Assembly: GCF_005503625.1 (NCBI RefSeq)
Contig: NZ_SCMX01000014.1
Span: 47,373-111,372 of the forward strand
Source of the DNA: Cupriavidus sp. 2SB
Lineage (GTDB): Bacteria; Pseudomonadota; Gammaproteobacteria; Burkholderiales; Burkholderiaceae
Length of the DNA: 64,000 bases
Reading direction: 5' to 3'
A program made the position numbers and the translations under genes. The notes under the pieces are model-generated. The model was not told where the DNA came from. It was given only the letters and a program-made list of their open reading frames with translations, and made no database searches. Shown piece after piece: positions 17,040 through 27,126 of the stretch (its first letter is position 1; every line of letters starts with the position of its first letter).

Positions 17040-18392
17040 TCAGCGGGGCTGGTTGCGCAGGAAATCGGTCAGTCGGTCGGCCGGCATGGGGCGGCCATAG
17101 AGATAACCCTGAGCCTCGATGCAGCCGTTGGCCAGCAGGAAATCGCGCTGCTCGGGCGTCTCCACGCCCTCGGCCACCACACCGATCTTCAGGCTCTGGC
17201 CCACGTTGATCACAGACCGCGTGATGGCGGCATCGACATTGTCGTGGGTGACATTGCGGATGAAGGACTGGTCGATCTTGAGCCGGTCCACCGGGAACGT
17301 CTTCAGGAAACTCAGCGACGCGTAGCCGGTGCCGAAGTCGTCGCAGGTCAGCGTCACGCCATCGCGGCGCAGCGCCTGGAGCTGGTCCGATACCTCATCG
17401 CCCTGCTGCAGCGCGATGGTTTCGGTAATCTCGATCTCCAGCCGGTCCGCCGGCAGTTCCAGTGCCCGGAGCACATGCCGCACTTCGGTCAGCAACCGGC
17501 TTTCGGCCAGTTGCGCCGCAAACAGGTTGATGGCCACGCGCGGTGCATCGGGAAAGGTCAGCGACCAGGCCCGCGCCTGTGCGCAGGCCGTATGCAGCAA
17601 CCACATGCCCACGTCGGCAGCCACGCTGCTAGCCGCCAGCGCGTCGATGAACGCCGCCGGCGTCAGCAGGCCCAGGGTGGGATGGCGCCAGCGCATCAGC
17701 GCCTCGGCGCCCACCACGCGGCCATCGCGCAGGTCCACTTGTGGCTGATACAGCAATTCAAACTGGCGTTGGGCATATGCCTCGCGCAGGGCCTGCACCA
17801 GCGAGAGCCGCGTGGTCACGTCCGTGCGCATCTGCGGCTTGAAGAAGCGGATGGTCCGGCCGCCGTCGTGCTTGGCACGTGCCAGGGCCAGGCTGGCCGC
17901 CGCCATGACATCCGATGTGGTTTCGCCGCCGGCCGGCATCACGCAGGCGCCCAGGCTGGCCAGGACATGGTGGCGGTTGCCGTCGCGCTCGAAGGGCGCT
18001 GACAGCATCGACAAGATGGCGGCGCTGACGTGGCGCACCAGCGTCGGATCGGAAATGGAAGTGAGCAGCACGCCGAATTCGTCGCCGCCGACGCGGCCAA
18101 CCACGGCGTCGCGCGGCGAGGCATCGCGCAGGCGGCGGGCCACGTGTTGCAGGATGGCATCGCCTTCCTGGTGGCCGTGCATGTCGTTGAAGGCGCGGAA
18201 ATCGTCGATGCCCACCAGCAACAGGGCGAAACGGGGCTTCGTCTCGCCTTGCAGACGTGTCTCGATCCGATTCAAGAATGCCTGGCGAGCAACCACGCCG
18301 GTCAGCGGATCCAGATCCGCCGGCGGCAAGGCACCAGTCGCCTGCGTCTCCGACTTGGCCACCATCCCTGCCCTATCTGTTGTGATGAACAT
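17040..18392 (-). CDS. GGDEF-EAL protein (c-di-GMP synthesis/degradation)
   Basis: 450 residues, cytoplasmic, no membrane segment or sensor domain. The GGDEF domain (about 27-185) starts DPLTGVVARQAFLNRIE and keeps RVGGDEFGVLL. No inhibitory RxxD is evident five residues before it (SPRDAVVGRVGGDEF has R-D close by but out of register). The EAL domain (about 200-445) keeps VGAEALMRW, the Asn of RVAINLFAAQ, EITET, CDDFGTGYASLSFL, KIDQSFI and EGVETPEQ, so phosphodiesterase chemistry looks intact. It is divergent from wspA with 262 bp between, suggesting it balances c-di-GMP made by WspR (inference). The start is ambiguous: ATG 18392, or an internal ATG at 18365 (MVAKSE). Confidence 0.92.
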   Translation of the reverse strand: MFITTDRAGMVAKSETQATGALPPADLDPLTGVVARQAFLNRIETRLQGETKPRFALLLVGIDDFRAFNDMHGHQEGDAILQHVARRLRDASPRDAVVGRVGGDEFGVLLTSISDPTLVRHVSAAILSMLSAPFERDGNRHHVLASLGACVMPAGGETTSDVMAAASLALARAKHDGGRTIRFFKPQMRTDVTTRLSLVQALREAYAQRQFELLYQPQVDLRDGRVVGAEALMRWRHPTLGLLTPAAFIDALAASSVAADVGMWLLHTACAQARAWSLTFPDAPRVAINLFAAQLAESRLLTEVRHVLRALELPADRLEIEITETIALQQGDEVSDQLQALRRDGVTLTCDDFGTGYASLSFLKTFPVDRLKIDQSFIRNVTHDNVDAAITRSVINVGQSLKIGVVAEGVETPEQRDFLLANGCIEAQGYLYGRPMPADRLTDFLRNQPR

Positions 18393-18505
18393 GTTTCCCG
18401 CTCAAGCTATTTGGCAAGTGTGACGAAAACCCCGAAAAAAGCAAGCGATTCAAATTGCCGCCGCGCACCGGTGCAACGGGCCGGGTGGCCGGCGATCCGG
18501 CGCCG

Positions 18506-18534
18506 TTGAAATGCTCCGGACGTTACAGTACCCT
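18506..18534 (+). promoter_or_regulatory. wspA: possible sigma70-type promoter for the wsp operon
   Basis: TTGAAA (18506-18511) and TACCCT (18529-18534) are separated by 17 bp in the gap between the divergent GGDEF-EAL gene and wspA. The -10 match is weak, so this is a candidate only. Confidence 0.25.
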
Positions 18535-18654
18535 ACGCCGCAAACGCCCACCACCCGATCGCGGGATACCCCCGCCCAAGGTGCGACGGCGGCCGGCCCG
18601 GTAGCGCAAACCTGCCGGACATGGCCGGCCGCCCAACAAGAGATACCGTCGACC

Positions 18655-20274
18655 GTGAACCACTGGACCCTCCGCACGCGCATCCTGGCAAGCTTCACCT
18701 TCATCCTGCTGGTCATGGCGCTCATGGGCGTCGTGGCCTACAACCGGCTCTCGGCCATCGAGCACGAAGCCACGGTCATGCGCACCGACGCCCTGCCGGG
18801 GCTGGCCTACAGCACGGGCATGCGCGGCATCTGGGGCGAGTTCTACGTGCTGGCCTGGCAGGCCGTCACCGATGCCGACACCAACCATCGCGCCGGGGTG
18901 CTGGCGCAGAACCAGGACGCCACGCGCCGCTTCAACGACCTGGAAGCCCGCTACGAGGCATCCATCGCGCGCGAGGAAGATCGCGTGCGTTTCGCCGCGT
19001 TCAAGGCACTTCGCGCCAAATATGACCAGGCGGCGCAGGCGTACCTGGACCCCACGCGCTGGAAGGACACGGCCACCGCCGAGGCCGCGCTGCGCGGCAA
19101 CGTCCACGATATCTGGCTGGACGGGCGCAAGATTCTGCAGGAACTGGTCAACGATAACAACGCAGTCAACGACCGCGCCGCGGCCGGCATCGACCACGCG
19201 GTCAACGCGGCCAAGATCGGCATCGAGGTAGCCCTGGCGATTGCGCTGCTGGCCGCCGTGATCTGCGGCTACCTGCTGCTGCGGGCGATCAACGAGCCGA
19301 TGCGGTCGATCGTGGCGCTGCTGACCACCATGCGCGGTGGCGACCTGCGCCAGCGCATGGCGCTGAATCGCCGCGACGAGTTCCAGGCCGTCGAGGAAGG
19401 CTTCAACCAGATGGCCGGCGAGCTGACTTCGCTGGTCGGTCAGGCGCAACGCTCGGCCATCCAGGTGACTACCTCGGTCAACGAAATTGCCGCCACGGCA
19501 CGCCAGCAGCAGGCCACGGCCACCGAAACGGCAGCCACCACCACACAGATTGGCGCCACCTCGCGCGAGATCTCGGCCACCGCGCGCGATCTGGTCCGCA
19601 CCATGAGCGAGGTGTCGCACGCCGCCGAGCAGACGGCCGGGCTGGCCGGCACGGGCCAGGTTGGCCTGTCGCGCATGGAAACGACCATGCATCACGTGAT
19701 GGAGGCGGCCGGATCGGTCAACACTCGCCTGGCCACCCTCAACGAGAAGGCCGGCAATATCAATACCGTGGTCACCACCATCGCCCGCGTGGCGGATCAG
19801 ACCAACCTGCTCTCGCTCAACGCGGCCATCGAGGCCGAGAAGGCCGGCGAGTATGGCCGTGGCTTCTCCGTGGTGGCCACCGAGATCCGCCGGCTGGCGG
19901 ACCAGACCGCCGTGGCCACCTACGATATCGAGCAGATCGTGCGCGAGATCCAGTCGGCCGTGGCCGCCGGCGTGATGGGCATGGACAAGTTCTCGGAGGA
20001 AGTGCGGCGCGGCATGTCCGAAGTCACCCAGGTAGGAGACCAGCTCTCGCAGATCATCGGCCAGGTGCAGACGCTGGCGCCGCGCGTGCAGATGGTCAAC
20101 GAGGGCATGCAGGCCCAGGCAGGCGGCGCCGAGCAGATCAACCAGGCGCTGATGCAGCTTTCCGAAGCCGCACAGCAGACTGTGGAATCGCTGCGACAGT
20201 CGAGCCAGGCCATCGACGAACTGACGCTGGTTTCAAACGAGTTGCGCAGCGGCGTGTCTCGGTTCAAGGTCTGA
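18655..20274 (+). CDS. wspA: WspA, methyl-accepting chemoreceptor of the Wsp system
   Basis: 539 residues. TM1 lies at about 9-30 ([19 protein letters not shown]) and TM2 at about 188-208 ([18 protein letters not shown]), enclosing a four-helix-bundle-type periplasmic domain. A HAMP domain follows (about 209-262). The signalling domain has its conserved hairpin tip near residue 380: [21 protein letters not shown]. In Pseudomonas, WspA senses surface contact and is laterally distributed (family knowledge). The start is taken as GTG 18655, just before [13 protein letters not shown]; the frame extends 48 codons upstream to an ATG, but that stretch is not receptor-like. It heads wspA-B-C-D-E-F-R, all on the plus strand with short gaps or overlaps. 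Confidence 0.9.
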   Translation: MNHWTLRTRILASFTFILLVMALMGVVAYNRLSAIEHEATVMRTDALPGLAYSTGMRGIWGEFYVLAWQAVTDADTNHRAGVLAQNQDATRRFNDLEARYEASIAREEDRVRFAAFKALRAKYDQAAQAYLDPTRWKDTATAEAALRGNVHDIWLDGRKILQELVNDNNAVNDRAAAGIDHAVNAAKIGIEVALAIALLAAVICGYLLLRAINEPMRSIVALLTTMRGGDLRQRMALNRRDEFQAVEEGFNQMAGELTSLVGQAQRSAIQVTTSVNEIAATARQQQATATETAATTTQIGATSREISATARDLVRTMSEVSHAAEQTAGLAGTGQVGLSRMETTMHHVMEAAGSVNTRLATLNEKAGNINTVVTTIARVADQTNLLSLNAAIEAEKAGEYGRGFSVVATEIRRLADQTAVATYDIEQIVREIQSAVAAGVMGMDKFSEEVRRGMSEVTQVGDQLSQIIGQVQTLAPRVQMVNEGMQAQAGGAEQINQALMQLSEAAQQTVESLRQSSQAIDELTLVSNELRSGVSRFKV

Positions 20275-20292
20275 TGCCCGCCGGCAGCCCCC

Positions 20293-20772
20293 ATGGCGCT
20301 TTTCCTGCTCTTCCGTATCGGTTCCGACTACTACGCGCTGGATAGCGTCGAGGTAGCGGAAGTGCTGCCGCTCGGCGCCACCAAGCAGATACCCGGTGCG
20401 CCCGCATGGGTCAGCGGCATCATGGTGCGCCATGGCCGCCCCGTGCCGGTCATCGACCTGACCGCGCTCGCCACCGACCAACCGGCTACGGCACGGACCA
20501 GCACACGCACCGTACTGGTGCATTACCGCCGTCCTTCCCACACCGAACTCGATGGTGCGGAGCACCTGCTTGGCCTGCGGCTGGAATACGCCACCGACAC
20601 GCTGCGCTGCGACCCCAACTCCTTCGTCGACAGCGGCATCGATGCGGGCAGCGCACGATATCTGGGGCCGGTCCGCCATGATGCGCGAGGGCTGATCCAG
20701 CGGGTGCACGTGGCGACGCTGCTGCCCGATGACGTCCATGCGCTGCTGTTCCCCAGCGTCGCGCCGACATGA
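20293..20772 (+). CDS. wspB: WspB, CheW-like coupling protein
   Basis: 159 residues, a single CheW-type beta-barrel: LFRIGSDYYALDSVEVAEVLPL, then GAPAWVSGIMVRHGRPVPVIDLTAL. Such proteins couple the receptor (WspA) to the CheA-like kinase (WspE) at the inner membrane. It begins 18 nt after wspA and ends in a 4-nt ATGA overlap with wspC. A second CheW-like protein, WspD, lies two genes on; two non-identical couplers are a defining trait of Wsp systems. No strong Shine-Dalgarno was seen, consistent with coupling to the preceding gene. Confidence 0.9.
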   Translation: MALFLLFRIGSDYYALDSVEVAEVLPLGATKQIPGAPAWVSGIMVRHGRPVPVIDLTALATDQPATARTSTRTVLVHYRRPSHTELDGAEHLLGLRLEYATDTLRCDPNSFVDSGIDAGSARYLGPVRHDARGLIQRVHVATLLPDDVHALLFPSVAPT

Positions 20773-22040
20773 AGGACCCCGCCCTGTCACCCATCGAAGC
20801 CCTGCTCAAGGAGCGGATCGGACTCGACGCGGCGGCGATTGGCCCAACCGTCATCGCGCGTGCCGTCGAGGAACGCCGGCTGGCCGTGGGTGCGCACGAT
20901 GCAACGGCCTATTGGAATACGCTTCACGCTACGCGCGATGAACTGCAGGCCCTGATCGAAGCCGTGGTGGTACCGGAAACCTGGTTCTTCCGCCATCGCG
21001 AGGCGCTCCTGGCGCTGGGCCGGCTGGCGGCGCATCGCGTGCTGGGCGAGGGCGAGCGGCTGCTGCGCGTGCTAAGCGTGCCCTGCTCCACCGGCGAAGA
21101 ACCTTATTCGATTGCCATGGCCCTGCTCGATGCCGGCCTGACGCCCGACCGCTTCCGCGTGGATGCCGTGGACGTCTCCGCCCGCGCCCTGTCGCGCGCA
21201 CGCGCCGGACTGTATGGCAGCAACGCGTTCCGGGGCCAGCCGCTCGATTTCCGGGAGCGCCACTTCACGCCAGCCCCCGGCGGATACCAGCTTGCCGAGA
21301 AAGTTCGCGCGCAGGTGCGCCTGCTCTCCGGCAACCTCATGGACCCTGCGCTGCTGGCCGGCGAGGCGCCCTACCCTATGGTGTTCTGCCGCAACCTGCT
21401 GATCTATTTCGATCCGGCCACGCAGTGCCACGCCGTGCAGACACTGCGCCGGCTGGTGCGGCCCGACGGCATGATCTTCGTCGGCCCCGCCGAGGCCAGC
21501 CTGCTGACGCGCGAGGGCATGCGCAGCGCGGGCATCCCGCTGGCGTTTGCGTTCCATGCCGCGCCAGCGCAGCCCGACGCGGCACCTGCGATGTCCGGCC
21601 CGATGCCGGGCTTCGCGCCTGCCTCGCCCGCCTTCCCCTCGCCTCGCCGCTCCGCTCCGGCCCTGTCAGCGCCGCGCGTCGTCGCCCGGCCCGAGGCACG
21701 CCCTGCCCCGGTCGCCATGGCCGACGATGCCGCGGCCCTGCAAGCCATTTCAGCCCAGGCGGACCGCGGCGAACTCGACGCCGCCACTGTGGCCTGCCAC
21801 CACTACCTCGACGGCCATGGCGCGTCGGCCAACGGCTGGTGCCTGCTCGGCGTGCTGCACGATGCAGCGGGCCGCGCCGCCGATGCACATGCCGCCTATC
21901 GCAAGGCCGTCTATCTCGACCCCGGACATGAGGAAGCGCTCTATCATCTGGCCGCCCTGCTCGACACGGAAGGCGATACCGCCGGTGCGCATCGCCTGCG
22001 TCAGCGTGCCCAACGTCATGCCCGCCTGAGCCATGGCTGA
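20769..22040 (+). CDS. wspC: WspC, CheR-type receptor methyltransferase with TPR tail
   Basis: 423 residues. Residues about 1-270 are a CheR methyltransferase: N-terminal helical part, LRVLSVPCSTGEEPYSIAMAL (SAM-binding motif I), VDAVDVSARALSRARAG, and FCRNLLIYFDPATQ. A Pro/Ala-rich linker (about 275-325) leads to a C-terminal TPR region (about 330-415: CLLGVLHDAAGRAADAHAAYRKAVYLDPGHEEALYHLAALL). It should methylate glutamates of WspA using S-adenosylmethionine, opposed by WspF. It overlaps wspB by 4 nt and wspD by 8 nt. Confidence 0.92.
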   Translation: MKDPALSPIEALLKERIGLDAAAIGPTVIARAVEERRLAVGAHDATAYWNTLHATRDELQALIEAVVVPETWFFRHREALLALGRLAAHRVLGEGERLLRVLSVPCSTGEEPYSIAMALLDAGLTPDRFRVDAVDVSARALSRARAGLYGSNAFRGQPLDFRERHFTPAPGGYQLAEKVRAQVRLLSGNLMDPALLAGEAPYPMVFCRNLLIYFDPATQCHAVQTLRRLVRPDGMIFVGPAEASLLTREGMRSAGIPLAFAFHAAPAQPDAAPAMSGPMPGFAPASPAFPSPRRSAPALSAPRVVARPEARPAPVAMADDAAALQAISAQADRGELDAATVACHHYLDGHGASANGWCLLGVLHDAAGRAADAHAAYRKAVYLDPGHEEALYHLAALLDTEGDTAGAHRLRQRAQRHARLSHG

Positions 22041-22731
22041 TTCCATCGTGCAACCTCACACATCGCAAACCGTATCCGCCCTGAGCGGCGCCATCGACGA
22101 CTGCTGGCGCCGTATCGGCACTGGCGGTGACCGCTCCTGTCCGCTGCTGGCCGAGCATTTCCGTTGCCGCAATTGCCCGGTGTACGCGCGCGCCGCCGTC
22201 ACCGTGCTCGATTCCCTGGCGCTGGGCAACGCCGGCGATATCGCGGAGCCGCCCACGGAACATGCGCCCCTGGCAGACCGCCGCGACGGGCAGTCGCTGC
22301 TGATCTTCCGTATCGGCGACGAATGGCTGGCCTTGCCTGCCGCCGCACTGGGCGAGGTCACCGCGCCGGCCCCTGTACATTCGCTCCCGCATCGGCGGCA
22401 TGCCGCGCTGCTGGGTGTGGCCGCAGTGCGCGGCACGCTGCTGACCTGCATATCGCTGGCGTTGCTCTTCGGTGACGCGCCGCAGGCGGACGGCAACCCG
22501 CCGGCTGCGCGCTTCCTGATTCTCGGACAAGGCCGTAATGCCATTGCGTTGCCCGTGGCCGAAGTGGCCGGGGTGGAAAACGTGCCACGCAGCGCGTTGC
22601 TGCCGCTGCCTTCCACACTGGCACGCGCGTCGGCGCGCTACACGCAGGCGATCTTCACGCACGGTCCGCACAGCGTGGGACTGCTCGATGCCGAACTGCT
22701 GCGCCACGCGCTGTCGCGGAGCCTGACATGA
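22033..22731 (+). CDS. wspD: WspD, CheW-like coupling protein
   Basis: 232 residues. The N-terminal 75 residues are specific to WspD: DDCWRRIGTGGDRSCPLL and FRCRNCPVYARAAVTVLD, with three Cys. A CheW domain follows (about 85-225: LLIFRIGDEWLALPAAALGEVT; LLGVAAVRGTLLTCISLALLFG). It couples WspA to WspE alongside WspB. It overlaps wspC by 8 nt and wspE by 4 nt (ATGA). The Cys-rich CxxC element suggests a possible metal or redox site, which is inference. Confidence 0.9.
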   Translation: MADSIVQPHTSQTVSALSGAIDDCWRRIGTGGDRSCPLLAEHFRCRNCPVYARAAVTVLDSLALGNAGDIAEPPTEHAPLADRRDGQSLLIFRIGDEWLALPAAALGEVTAPAPVHSLPHRRHAALLGVAAVRGTLLTCISLALLFGDAPQADGNPPAARFLILGQGRNAIALPVAEVAGVENVPRSALLPLPSTLARASARYTQAIFTHGPHSVGLLDAELLRHALSRSLT

Positions 22732-25040
22732 ATCCCGAACAGTTGCGCGATGCTTCGATGCTCGACCTGTTCGCCATGGAGGCGGAGGCGCAGGCCGAAG
22801 TGCTCAACGCGGGCCTGCTCGCACTGGAACGCGATCCCACCGCCGCCACACATCTCGAAGCCTGCATGCGCGCAGCCCATTCGCTCAAGGGCGCGGCGCG
22901 CATCGTCGGTCTCGACGGCGGCGTGCGCGTGGCCCATGTGATGGAGGATTGCCTGGTGGCGGCGCAGCGCGGCGGCATCGTGCTGACGCCCGCACATATC
23001 GATGCCCTGCTGTCCGGCACCGACCTGCTGCAGCGCATCGGCCACCCGCCCGGCGGCAACCTCAACTGGCCCGAACTCGATGGCCGCGCCGAGATCGATG
23101 CGTGGATCGCCCATGCGAACGCACTGCTCGATGGCACCGGTAGCGCGCCGGCGCCGGTCGTGGCGCCGCCCACCGTTTCGATCGAGGAAGCCGACGGTAC
23201 ATCGAGTTCGCCTTCGTCACTAACTGAAGCAACCGAACCACCCGACGCCCCCGTTACGCCGCTGCCAGCCAGTCCGCTTGCCGATACCCAGGAACGCATG
23301 CTGCGCGTCAGCGCCGAGCGTCTGGACCGTTTGCTGGCCATGGCGGGCGAGGCCATGGTGGAGTCGCACTGGCTGCGCCCGTTCGGCGGCGGCATGCAGC
23401 AGATGCGCCGTCAGCAGATGCGCGCGTTGCAGGCCGTGGATCGCGCCCAGACGCTGCTCGACTCCCCCGAAAGCTCGGTACCGCACATGCGTGCGGCGCT
23501 GGCGGACCTGCGCCAGCTTCTCGAAGACGGGCAGGAGCAATTGTCGCAGCGCGTGGAGGAACTGGATCAGTACGATCACCGCGCGAGCCGACTGACGCGC
23601 CAGCTCTATGACACTGCGCTCTCGTGCCGCATGCGTCCGCTGTCGGACGGCATCACCGGCTACTCGCGGATGGTGCGCGACCTGGGCCGTGCGCTAGGCA
23701 AGAGCGTGCATCTGGTGCTGTCCGGGGAACAGACGCAAGTGGACCGCGACATTCTCGAACAACTCGATGCGCCGCTGGCCCATCTGCTGCGCAATGCCGT
23801 GGACCACGGCATCGAATCGCCGGAAGCGCGGAGGGATGCAGGCAAGCCCACCGAGGGCCGCATCACGCTTTCGGCACGCCACAGCGCAGGCCGCCTCATC
23901 ATCGAGATTGCCGACGATGGCGCCGGCGTGGACCTCGAAGCCCTGCGCGCCACGATCATCCGACGCGGCCTGGCGCAGGCGGAAACCGCGGCGCGTCTCT
24001 CGCAGCCCGAGTTGCTGGAATTCCTGCTGCTGCCCGGCTTCAGCCTGCGCGAGCAGGTATCCGAAGTCTCGGGACGTGGCGTCGGGCTCGATGCCGTGCA
24101 GGACATGGTGCGCGGCGTGCGCGGCAGTCTCAAGCTCTCGCAGCAAACCGGCACCGGGCTGCACTTCATCCTCGAATTGCCGCTCACGCTCTCCGTGGTG
24201 CGCGCGCTGCTGGTGGAAGTGGCTGGTGAAGCCTATGCCTTCCCGCTGGGCCACGTGCTGCGCGCCGTAGCCGTGCAGCGCGACGATATCGAACAGACCG
24301 AGCAGCATCAGCACTTCCGGCATGACGGGCGACCCGTGGGCCTGGTCAGCGCCGCGCAACTGCTGCAGCGTCCCGAGAAGCGGCAGGATGGCGAGGCCGT
24401 GCCCGTGGTGATCATCGGCGAACAAGACCGTGTCTATGGCGTGGCCGTCGATCGCATGCTGGGCGAGCGGATGCTGGTGGTGCAGCCGCTGGCGCAGACT
24501 CTAGGCAAGATCAAGGACATCGCCGCAGGCAGCCTGACCGATGACGGCACGCCCGTACTGATCTTCGATGTCGAGGACATGCTGCGCTCGGTGGAGAAGC
24601 TGGTGTCCGAAGGCCGCATCGAACGCGTGCGCCAGCGCGGCGCGGATGCAGCGGCCGTGGCACGCAAGCGCGTGCTGGTGATCGACGATTCGCTGACGGT
24701 GCGCGAACTCGAACGCAAGCTGTTGGCCAGCCGTGGCTACGATGTTGCCGTGGCCGTGGATGGCATGGATGGCTGGAACGTGCTGCGCGCTGAAGTCTTC
24801 GACCTCGTCATCACCGATGTGGATATGCCGCGCATGGATGGTATCGAACTGGTGGGCCGCATCCGTGGCGATACGCGACTATCCCACCTACCCGTGATGA
24901 TCGTTTCGTACAAGGACCGCGAGCAGGACCGCGAACGCGGCATGCAGGCCGGAGCGGACTACTATCTGGCCAAGGGCAGTTTCCACGACACCGCACTGCT
25001 GGACGCCGTGCGAGACCTGATCGGCGAGGCACGTCCATGA
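22728..25040 (+). CDS. wspE: WspE, hybrid CheA-type histidine kinase with receiver domain
   Basis: 770 residues. Domains in order: Hpt (about 5-110) with AAHSLKGAAR, phospho-His about residue 51; a variable Pro/Ser-rich linker; dimerisation helices (about 190-300); the HATPase core (about 300-460) with LLRNAVDHGIESPEARRDAG, IADDGAGVD and GRGVGLDAVQ; a CheW-like regulatory domain (about 475-620); and a C-terminal receiver (about 645-765) with VLVIDDSLTVRE and VITDVDMPRMDG, phospho-Asp about residue 697. It should autophosphorylate in response to WspA and pass phosphate to WspR and WspF. It overlaps both neighbours by 4 nt. Confidence 0.93.
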   Translation: MNPEQLRDASMLDLFAMEAEAQAEVLNAGLLALERDPTAATHLEACMRAAHSLKGAARIVGLDGGVRVAHVMEDCLVAAQRGGIVLTPAHIDALLSGTDLLQRIGHPPGGNLNWPELDGRAEIDAWIAHANALLDGTGSAPAPVVAPPTVSIEEADGTSSSPSSLTEATEPPDAPVTPLPASPLADTQERMLRVSAERLDRLLAMAGEAMVESHWLRPFGGGMQQMRRQQMRALQAVDRAQTLLDSPESSVPHMRAALADLRQLLEDGQEQLSQRVEELDQYDHRASRLTRQLYDTALSCRMRPLSDGITGYSRMVRDLGRALGKSVHLVLSGEQTQVDRDILEQLDAPLAHLLRNAVDHGIESPEARRDAGKPTEGRITLSARHSAGRLIIEIADDGAGVDLEALRATIIRRGLAQAETAARLSQPELLEFLLLPGFSLREQVSEVSGRGVGLDAVQDMVRGVRGSLKLSQQTGTGLHFILELPLTLSVVRALLVEVAGEAYAFPLGHVLRAVAVQRDDIEQTEQHQHFRHDGRPVGLVSAAQLLQRPEKRQDGEAVPVVIIGEQDRVYGVAVDRMLGERMLVVQPLAQTLGKIKDIAAGSLTDDGTPVLIFDVEDMLRSVEKLVSEGRIERVRQRGADAAAVARKRVLVIDDSLTVRELERKLLASRGYDVAVAVDGMDGWNVLRAEVFDLVITDVDMPRMDGIELVGRIRGDTRLSHLPVMIVSYKDREQDRERGMQAGADYYLAKGSFHDTALLDAVRDLIGEARP

Positions 25041-26071
25041 AAATCGGCATCGTCAATGATCCGGCACTGGCGGTTGCGGCATTGCGCCGGGCGCTGGCGC
25101 TCGACTCCGACCTTGAAGTGGCCTGGGTCGCCCCCAATGGCGAACAGGGCGTGCAGATGGCGGCGGCGCAGACGCCGGACCTGATCCTGATGGACCTGCT
25201 GATGCCGGTCATGGATGGCGTGGAAGCCACGCGACGCATCATGGCCGCCACCCCGTGCGCGATCGTTGTGGTCACCATGGACCTGGGCCGCAACGCCAAC
25301 CAGGTATTCGATGCGATGGGCCACGGCGCCATCGATGCGGTGGACACACCAACGCTGACCGAATCCGATGCGCGACTTGCAGCGGGTCCGCTGTTGCGCA
25401 AGATCCGCAATATCGGCCGGCTCATCGGTGGTCGCATACGCGCGACGCAACCGCTCGCCGTGGCCACATCGGCACCCGCTGCGCTCCGGCTCGTATCGAT
25501 CGGCGCATCGGCCGGTGGTCCGGCCGCGCTGGCCGCACTGCTGGGCGCCCTGCCCGCCAACTTCGGTGCGGCGGTGGTGGCCGTGCAGCACGTGGACGAA
25601 GCCTTTGCGCAAGGCATGGCCGAGTGGCTCGATGCGCAATGTCCGCTGCCGGTACGCATCGCGCGCGCGGGCGAAGCGCCGCAGGCCGGCACCGTGCTGC
25701 TGGCCGGCACCAACGATCACCTGCGGCTGGTGGCCGGTGCCCGCATGGCCTATACGGCGGAGCCCGGCGACTACCTGTATCGCCCATCTATCGACGTGTT
25801 CTTCGAAAGCGTGGTGGAACACTGGCGCGGCGATGCGATAGGCGTGCTGTTGACCGGCATGGGCCGCGACGGCGCGCAGGGACTCAAGGCAATGCGCGAG
25901 CGCGGCTTCCTCACCATCGCGCAGGACCAGGCCACGAGCGCCGTGTATGGCATGCCGAAGGCGGCAGCCATGCTCGGCGCCGCCAGCGAGATCCTGCCGC
26001 TGCCGCGCATTGCGCCGCGGCTGGTCCGCGCATGCAGCAGCGCAACAGCCGGCCACACCGGCGACCGGTAA
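25037..26071 (+). CDS. wspF: WspF, CheB-type methylesterase response regulator
   Basis: 344 residues. An N-terminal receiver (about 1-120; [20 protein letters not shown]) is followed by a methylesterase domain (about 155-340) with the Ser of [12 protein letters not shown] (about residue 158), [20 protein letters not shown] (His) and [14 protein letters not shown] (Asp). It removes methyl groups from WspA and so adapts the system. In Pseudomonas, loss of WspF locks WspR on and gives wrinkly colonies (established). It overlaps wspE by 4 nt; its TAA is followed by an in-frame ATG for the next gene. Confidence 0.93.
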   Translation: MKIGIVNDPALAVAALRRALALDSDLEVAWVAPNGEQGVQMAAAQTPDLILMDLLMPVMDGVEATRRIMAATPCAIVVVTMDLGRNANQVFDAMGHGAIDAVDTPTLTESDARLAAGPLLRKIRNIGRLIGGRIRATQPLAVATSAPAALRLVSIGASAGGPAALAALLGALPANFGAAVVAVQHVDEAFAQGMAEWLDAQCPLPVRIARAGEAPQAGTVLLAGTNDHLRLVAGARMAYTAEPGDYLYRPSIDVFFESVVEHWRGDAIGVLLTGMGRDGAQGLKAMRERGFLTIAQDQATSAVYGMPKAAAMLGAASEILPLPRIAPRLVRACSSATAGHTGDR

Positions 26072-26109
26072 TGCAAGAACGACTAGAAAGACGCGAACAA
26101 GGAATCGAC

Positions 26110-27126
26110 ATGACTTCCAGACTCAACCATGGCGCCGACGGCGCAGCCAATGCAAAGACCGAGTACATGGCCATGGTGCTGCTGGTCGATGACCAGGCCA
26201 TCATTGGCGAGGCCATCCGTCGTGCGCTGGCGGACGAGACCGATATCGATTTCCACTATTGCGCACAACCCGACGAAGCCGTAACCGTTGCCGAACGCAC
26301 GCAGCCCACCGTGATCCTCCAGGACCTCGTCATGCCAGGCACGGATGGACTCACGCTGGTGCGCCGCTACCGCGAGAACCCGGGCACGCGCGACATCCCC
26401 ATCATCGTGCTGTCCACCAAGGAAGAGCCGACGATGAAGAGCGCAGCGTTCGCGGCCGGTGCCAACGACTATCTGGTCAAGCTGCCGGACACCATCGAGC
26501 TGGTGGCGCGCATCCGCTACCACTCGCGCTCGTACCTGAACCTGCTGCAACGCGACGAAGCCTATCGCGCACTGCGGCAGAGCCAGCAGCAGTTGCTGGA
26601 GACGAACCTCGAACTGCAGCGCCTGACGAACTCCGATGGCCTGACTGGCCTGTCCAACCGCCGCTATTTCGACGAATACCTGGGTGCCGAGTGGCGCCGC
26701 GCCCAGCGCGAACAAACGCAGCTTGCGCTGTTGATGATCGATGTCGATGCTTTCAAGGCGTACAACGACACCTACGGCCACGTTGCCGGCGACGAGGTAC
26801 TGCGCCGCGTGGCCACGGTGATTCGCGAGAACTGCGCGCGTCCCGCCGATTTGCCGGCCCGCTTCGGCGGCGAGGAGTTCTCGATGATCCTGCCGGCGAC
26901 CTCGCCCGGTGGTGCGCGTCTGCTTGCGGAGAAGGTGCGCCGTGCGATTGAAACGCTGCAGATCTCGCACTCGGGTTCACCCACCAGCAGCTTCCTCACG
27001 GTCAGCATCGGGGGCGCAGTGATCGTGCCCGATGGCGATGCGAACTTCAATCGCCTCGTCGAAGCGGCCGACGCCGGCCTCTACCAGGCCAAGCGCAATG
27101 GCCGCAACCAGGTGGTGATGGTGTAG
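26110..27126 (+). CDS. wspR: WspR, diguanylate cyclase response regulator
   Basis: 338 residues. The receiver (about 20-145) has [19 protein letters not shown], with the phospho-Asp about residue 72 in [13 protein letters not shown], and [21 protein letters not shown] coiled stalk (about 150-180: [21 protein letters not shown]) leads to a GGDEF domain (about 180-335) with [14 protein letters not shown] and the active site [11 protein letters not shown]. The inhibitory RxxD (RPAD) lies upstream of the active site, so product inhibition by c-di-GMP should occur. ATG 26110 is chosen because AAGGA lies 7 nt upstream; an alternative ATG at 26071 overlaps the wspF stop. Output of the Wsp pathway: raises c-di-GMP and favours surface growth. 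Confidence 0.95.
   Translation: MTSRLNHGADGAANAKTEYMAMVLLVDDQAIIGEAIRRALADETDIDFHYCAQPDEAVTVAERTQPTVILQDLVMPGTDGLTLVRRYRENPGTRDIPIIVLSTKEEPTMKSAAFAAGANDYLVKLPDTIELVARIRYHSRSYLNLLQRDEAYRALRQSQQQLLETNLELQRLTNSDGLTGLSNRRYFDEYLGAEWRRAQREQTQLALLMIDVDAFKAYNDTYGHVAGDEVLRRVATVIRENCARPADLPARFGGEEFSMILPATSPGGARLLAEKVRRAIETLQISHSGSPTSSFLTVSIGGAVIVPDGDANFNRLVEAADAGLYQAKRNGRNQVVMV

Noticed and set aside
18511..18654. 48-codon upstream extension of wspA from an ATG
   Set aside because: The added residues are Pro/Thr-rich and precede the membrane segment with no receptor similarity; the GTG at 18655 gives a normal start.
25255..26109. Long upstream extension of the wspR frame
   Set aside because: It overlaps wspF in another frame and is Arg-rich; WspR homologues start close to the receiver domain, and AAGGA precedes ATG 26110.
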